Made by a program: the position numbers and the translations under genes. From the NCBI GenBank assembly GCA_964607755.1, contig CAZSMC010000041.1, positions 1-38,130 of the forward strand: a DNA stretch of 38,130 nt. Direction: 5' to 3'. The notes beneath the pieces were generated by a model, which had not been told where the DNA came from, did not search any database, and saw nothing but the letters and a program-made list of their open reading frames with translations. Position 1 is the stretch's first letter, and each line of letters begins with the position of its first letter. Of this stretch, positions 35,157-38,130 are shown piece after piece. The DNA comes from CAZSMC01 sp964607755. Its GTDB lineage: Bacteria > Zhuqueibacterota > Zhuqueibacteria > Residuimicrobiales > Krinioviventaceae.

Positions 35157-35972
35157 ATGAAATTTGCGCAAAGTTCAGCCGTTTATTTCAATTATTCGCT
35201 CCAGTTTGCTATCAAAGACCTTGGTCGACTTGGATACAATGGAATCGAAATCTGGAGCGGCAGACCTCATATGTACAGACAGGACCTGGACGATCAGATC
35301 GATGAAATTAATTCATTGATAAGTGAATATAATCTTGAGGTATGCAATTATATACCAGCCCAATTTCGTTATCCGTCATTATTATGTTCTGATAATGAAA
35401 AAGTGAGACGTGATAGTGTTGAATATATCAAGAACGCTATAGATAATGCTGTAAAAGTGAATTCACCTTCTGTCAGCCTGTGTCCGGGTATGGTCGTTTT
35501 CGATCATGATGTACGAAAAGGATGGCAACAGTTAGTGAAAAGTCTCCTTGAAATTAAGGACTATAACCAGGATAAGAATTTATCTTTATTGATTGAACCA
35601 GCTCATCGTTTTGAGTCAAACCTAATACTTACTGTAAAAGATGGTTTGCGAATGATTGATGAGCTGAAATCAGATCGGTTCGGCATTCTTTTAGATACAG
35701 GCCATGCTCATATCAACCAGGAGGATTTTACTAAAATTATACCCATGTGTAAAGGGCTGCCTTTTCATATTCATATTGACGATAACGACAGCACATCTGA
35801 TCAGCATAAAATACCGGGAGAAGGCACCATCGATTTTGTCCCGATTGCTCAGTCATTGAAAGATATAGAGTATCAAGGTTTTCTTTCCGCCGAATTGGGA
35901 ACGGCTTACCTTATGGACCCAACCGCGGCATGTCAAAAAACATTAAACTTTTTAAAAAAGACATTTAAATAG
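35157..35972 (+). CDS. Sugar phosphate isomerase/epimerase family TIM-barrel protein
   Basis: The start at 35157 gives 271 residues and places the first strand MKFAQSSAVYF at the N-terminus. The longer frame would run back into the preceding gene. No strong ribosome site is visible, but the start lies 7 bp after the previous stop, so coupling is likely. The barrel has the metal ligands of the AP-endonuclease-2 fold: Glu147 in LLIEPAH, Asp180 and His183 in LLDTGHAH, His204 in FHIHIDDND and Glu246 in LSAELG. Relatives include IolE, IolI, hydroxypyruvate isomerase and ketose epimerases, so the reaction is probably isomerisation, epimerisation or dehydration of a keto sugar. Which one is unknown. 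Confidence 0.8.
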   Translation: MKFAQSSAVYFNYSLQFAIKDLGRLGYNGIEIWSGRPHMYRQDLDDQIDEINSLISEYNLEVCNYIPAQFRYPSLLCSDNEKVRRDSVEYIKNAIDNAVKVNSPSVSLCPGMVVFDHDVRKGWQQLVKSLLEIKDYNQDKNLSLLIEPAHRFESNLILTVKDGLRMIDELKSDRFGILLDTGHAHINQEDFTKIIPMCKGLPFHIHIDDNDSTSDQHKIPGEGTIDFVPIAQSLKDIEYQGFLSAELGTAYLMDPTAACQKTLNFLKKTFK

Positions 35973-35980
35973 AGGTGTTC

Positions 35981-36961
35981 ATGATGAGGTACAAATTTAA
36001 AAATCTTTATTCCCCGGCGTTGGCAAAATATATTTTATGTTTCACACTGTTAGTGGTAATTATCAGGGGCCTGTTTTTTCAGTCTGTTTATGCTGCTGAG
36101 AAAATTGACATTCAGAAACAAATTTCGATTTTAGCAGAATCAAAAAGAGACGTATTACATTCATTAGAACAAATGTCTTCAGACAAAATAAAAGCCAATT
36201 TCGGATGTCGTTCTAAAGAGATACGTCGACGGATAATGATTGACGGTGATTATTCCGGTCTATCAAAATTAGTTTGGCTACAGGATGTTCTGGATGCAAA
36301 TGAAAATAAATCTATCCATGAAAAACTGGAAGCACTTTATCAGGCACATAAAAATCTTATTTCTATACCAGATCACGAAAAAATGCTTATTAAATATGCC
36401 GGCGATGATTCATTTCATCGATTTGGCAGCCACTTGACATATAACCAAGCGATTCAAAAAATTACCGGAGGAAGCCGTACTATTCAGGCTTTTAAAACAA
36501 TTTTTGAAACCGGCGAAAATATGAATGGCTATGTTCACAAATTGGAAAATCATGCCCATTGCCTAGAGTATGTTGTTGCTGTGTCAGATATTATCTACGG
36601 ATTAATGCTTGTTGATGATCTCGATTATCGGGAACAAAAAATTGTCGCTGACCCACAAAAGGTGCAGTTTTTTTATGTCAAGGCGGGTGAAGTTATTGCA
36701 CTTTCTCCGCTTGTTCTGCATTCCGGTTCGTTAGCGGTCGAATCCGATGGTATTTTCTCGGTCATTATTTACAAAAAGCCAATTGAAGACACGAAACAAG
36801 TTTTATCAAATATTCCGAAAATATGGTATGAAAAGAAACAATTGATTGCTGTGCCGGACGCTGATAAATTTCTTCTCACTATTGAAGAGCTGCATAGTAC
36901 CGACGAATTGAAAAAAAATAAAGGATATATTTCGAACAAGATGACACGCATAAAATATTGA
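35981..36961 (+). CDS. DUF4867-like cupin protein with an N-terminal membrane segment
   Basis: The ATG at 35981 follows AGAGG; another ATG at 35984 is equally possible. The product is 326 residues. A hydrophobic stretch at about 16-38 ending QSVYAAEK looks like a cleavable signal peptide or anchor. The region from about 190 to 265, with LEYVVAVSDIIYG, PQKVQFFYVKAGEVI and LHSGSLAVESDGIF, resembles the cupin-like DUF4867 proteins found in sugar-catabolic clusters. The middle (about 40-150) is helical and unrecognised. If exported, it would act outside the cytoplasm, unlike its neighbours, perhaps on the incoming substrate. Family assignment is from memory of the pattern and moderate. Confidence 0.5.
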   Translation: MMRYKFKNLYSPALAKYILCFTLLVVIIRGLFFQSVYAAEKIDIQKQISILAESKRDVLHSLEQMSSDKIKANFGCRSKEIRRRIMIDGDYSGLSKLVWLQDVLDANENKSIHEKLEALYQAHKNLISIPDHEKMLIKYAGDDSFHRFGSHLTYNQAIQKITGGSRTIQAFKTIFETGENMNGYVHKLENHAHCLEYVVAVSDIIYGLMLVDDLDYREQKIVADPQKVQFFYVKAGEVIALSPLVLHSGSLAVESDGIFSVIIYKKPIEDTKQVLSNIPKIWYEKKQLIAVPDADKFLLTIEELHSTDELKKNKGYISNKMTRIKY

Positions 36962-37091
36962 TAATTAGTTGTATGATGTTTTCTTTAAATTTAAACTTTT
37001 AGCCCGGTCATCAACAGAAAGGAGGTTTACGATGGTCGATTTCTGTATTAAGTAATTTAGCAATACAAAATGAATGAAAGGAGAAAAAGCC

Positions 37092-37386
37092 ATGAAAAAA
37101 TGTGTTCTACTGCAAAGTTTGATATTTACAATGCTGCCGGCCAGCAAATTCGGACTCTGGAAAATACTGAAAAGTAGCCAGTACTTTTTCAGTGACATGG
37201 GATGGTCGAAATGATCTGGGAAAGGACGTGCCAAGAGGTGTTTACTTTTACCAGCTTGCGGAAGATGATTTTTTGTACATGGAAAAGATGGTACTCGTTA
37301 AATTACGGATTGAAGCATATTGTGTATTGCAAGTAAAATATATTTTAAAAAGATATTATGAGGATAGACTGAATTCGGATAAATAG
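37092..37386 (+). pseudogene. Remnant of a sorting-domain (type IX-like) secreted protein
   Basis: After GGAGAAAAAGCC the ATG at 37092 opens MKKCVLLQSL, then the frame is lost. In a second frame KFDIYNAAGQQIRTLENTEK is readable up to a TAG. In a third frame, VTWDGRNDLGKDVPRGVYFY and EKMVLVKL follow. These are the typical pieces of a FlgD-like C-terminal sorting domain, as in the protein at 5225-6430. The whole body of the protein is missing, so this is a deletion remnant with frameshifts. A 7-codon frame at 37032 behind a perfect AAAGGAGG site may be another fragment. Nothing else is seen in 36962-37405. Confidence 0.65.
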
Positions 37387-37405
37387 AAGGTAGAGGAGGA
37401 TTCCA

Positions 37406-37738
37406 ATGGTGTGTTACGCATACGCGGACCAGGTCGAACCTGTTCATAGAGAGGGACATTCCAGTCGAGAATTGATAAATAACCAACATGGTGCTGTAAA
37501 AGGCTACAAGATTGGCTTGACAGAATATACTGCTGAGGAGTATCCGACGCCAGGTGTTCATGATGACCAGGAAGGATTTTATGTCATCGAGGGAGAAGGC
37601 TGGGCAAAAGTAGGTGATGAAGAATTTCCCATACGTCCGGGATCAGCGTTTATTGCTCCAAGAGGTGTGCCCCATGCTGTGAAAAGAAATAATGGTTCTG
37701 TACCGGTCAAGCTTGTGTGGTCTCATGGAGCTGTTTAA
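37406..37738 (+). CDS. Small single-domain cupin protein
   Basis: The 110-residue protein is one cupin barrel. Motif 1 is PGVHDDQEGFYVIEGEG, with the second His of the usual HxH replaced by Asp. Motif 2 is PGSAFIAPRGVPHAV. It has AGAGGAGG before the GTG or ATG start region at 37406 and no signal peptide. Such small cupins act as isomerases, binding proteins or regulators in sugar pathways. Lying at the end of the GntP-LarA cluster but separated from it by a broken gene, it may belong to the same pathway. Its role cannot be determined from sequence. Confidence 0.75.
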   Translation: MVCYAYADQVEPVHREGHSSRELINNQHGAVKGYKIGLTEYTAEEYPTPGVHDDQEGFYVIEGEGWAKVGDEEFPIRPGSAFIAPRGVPHAVKRNNGSVPVKLVWSHGAV

Positions 37739-38130
37739 CACAAACCGGATAAACAGGAGTTAAAAAGTGTTGAAATCTTTTGCCAAATTTAGTTAAAAGT
37801 TAACGTGAAAGATACTAAAAAAAAGAATTCCTCGAGTCATACTTGTTTAAATTTTTATTGGAAATACGACATCAATTAATCAATCAAATCAATAATCAAT
37901 GAAATGACATATCATCAGACTCAAGATAAGGTGTAACTAAATGTATGTGAATAACTCTGCAATTTAAATACAATAAATATAAAAAAAGTATTGACAAATA
38001 ATATATTTATGTATAAATTATAAATGAATAAGATGTATCAAAAATTAAAATTAAATACACAAAAAATGCTTAAAAACTACTCATATTTTAGTAGAGATCT
38101 AAAATATATGTAAAACCAGACTTGTCTGGT
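37739..38130. other. AT-rich intergenic region with operator-like repeats
   Basis: No coding frame is supported. TTGACA at 37991-37996 followed by AT-rich -10-like sequence (TATAAA at 38012 or TAAATT at 38014) could be a promoter for a gene beyond the window. ATATTTTAG (38083-38091) pairs with CTAAAATAT (38099-38107). Confidence 0.4.
38115..38130. repeat. 16-bp palindrome at the window edge
   Basis: ACCAGAC-TT-GTCTGGT is a perfect inverted repeat with a 2-bp centre, about 120 bp downstream of a TTGACA promoter candidate. The shape fits a dimeric repressor site such as those of the GntR family. It reaches the last base, so it could extend further. Confidence 0.4.

Overview
Organism. The window is about 45% GC by eye. 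It carries a secreted protein that ends in a type IX-like sorting domain (NPFNPGT...PAGIYF), a Wzi-type outer-membrane barrel, a Bacteroides-style fused fucokinase/GDP-fucose pyrophosphorylase and a ZU5-like lipoprotein. Together these suggest a Gram-negative member of the FCB superphylum, possibly a Calditrichota/KSB1-like lineage rather than Bacteroidetes proper, because promoters look sigma-70-like (TTGACA-N17-TATATT) and sigma-54 promoters are present. The phylum is an inference. A tRNA-Sec gene shows that the organism decodes UGA as selenocysteine.

Layout. (1) 74-4507: surface polysaccharide genes, a Wzi-like barrel followed by Fkp. (2) 4508-5000: a small conserved two-gene unit on the minus strand, one gene broken by an in-frame TGA. 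(3) 5071-6950: a secreted lamin-tail/sorting-domain protein and a Cys-rich small protein, closed by a strong terminator. (4) 6957-8453: a membrane-anchored unknown, a TSUP (TauE/SafE) permease, and a tRNA-Sec with its own promoter and terminator. (5) 8525-18632: a signalling and transport block on the minus strand. An oligopeptide-type ABC transporter operon ends in a sigma-54 activator with a degenerate receiver. A ZU5-like lipoprotein, a TPR protein and a PAS histidine kinase follow. The lipoprotein and the kinase each have a textbook -24/-12 promoter about 100 bp downstream of a palindrome GTAACG-AAA-CGTTAC (one site for the lipoprotein, two for the kinase), so this looks like a self-contained sigma-54 regulon. 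(6) 18870-25371: treX/glgX-treY-treZ, making trehalose from glycogen. (7) 25507-26376: a DUF89 phosphatase. (8) 26417-26958: a dead GxxExxY gene between inverted repeats. (9) 26994-29787: dtxR-feoA-feoB iron uptake on the minus strand. (10) 30086-37738: a plus-strand cluster of a GntP permease, LarA-type nickel racemase, zinc dehydrogenase, IolB-like cupin, TIM-barrel isomerase, a DUF4867-like protein and a small cupin. It probably catabolises a sugar acid or polyol by a route I cannot match to a known pathway. (11) 37739-38130: AT-rich DNA with a possible promoter and a 16-bp palindrome at the edge.

How it works together. Blocks 5 and 10 are the most interesting. Block 5 predicts that one activator, co-transcribed with a peptide-type importer, switches on a surface lipoprotein, a TPR protein and a sensor kinase through sigma-54. 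Block 10 predicts uptake of a 2-hydroxy acid by GntP, epimerisation at C2 by the LarA homologue, oxidation by the dehydrogenase, and further isomerisation by the two isomerase-like proteins. No rRNA, CRISPR array, phage gene or transposase gene was seen.
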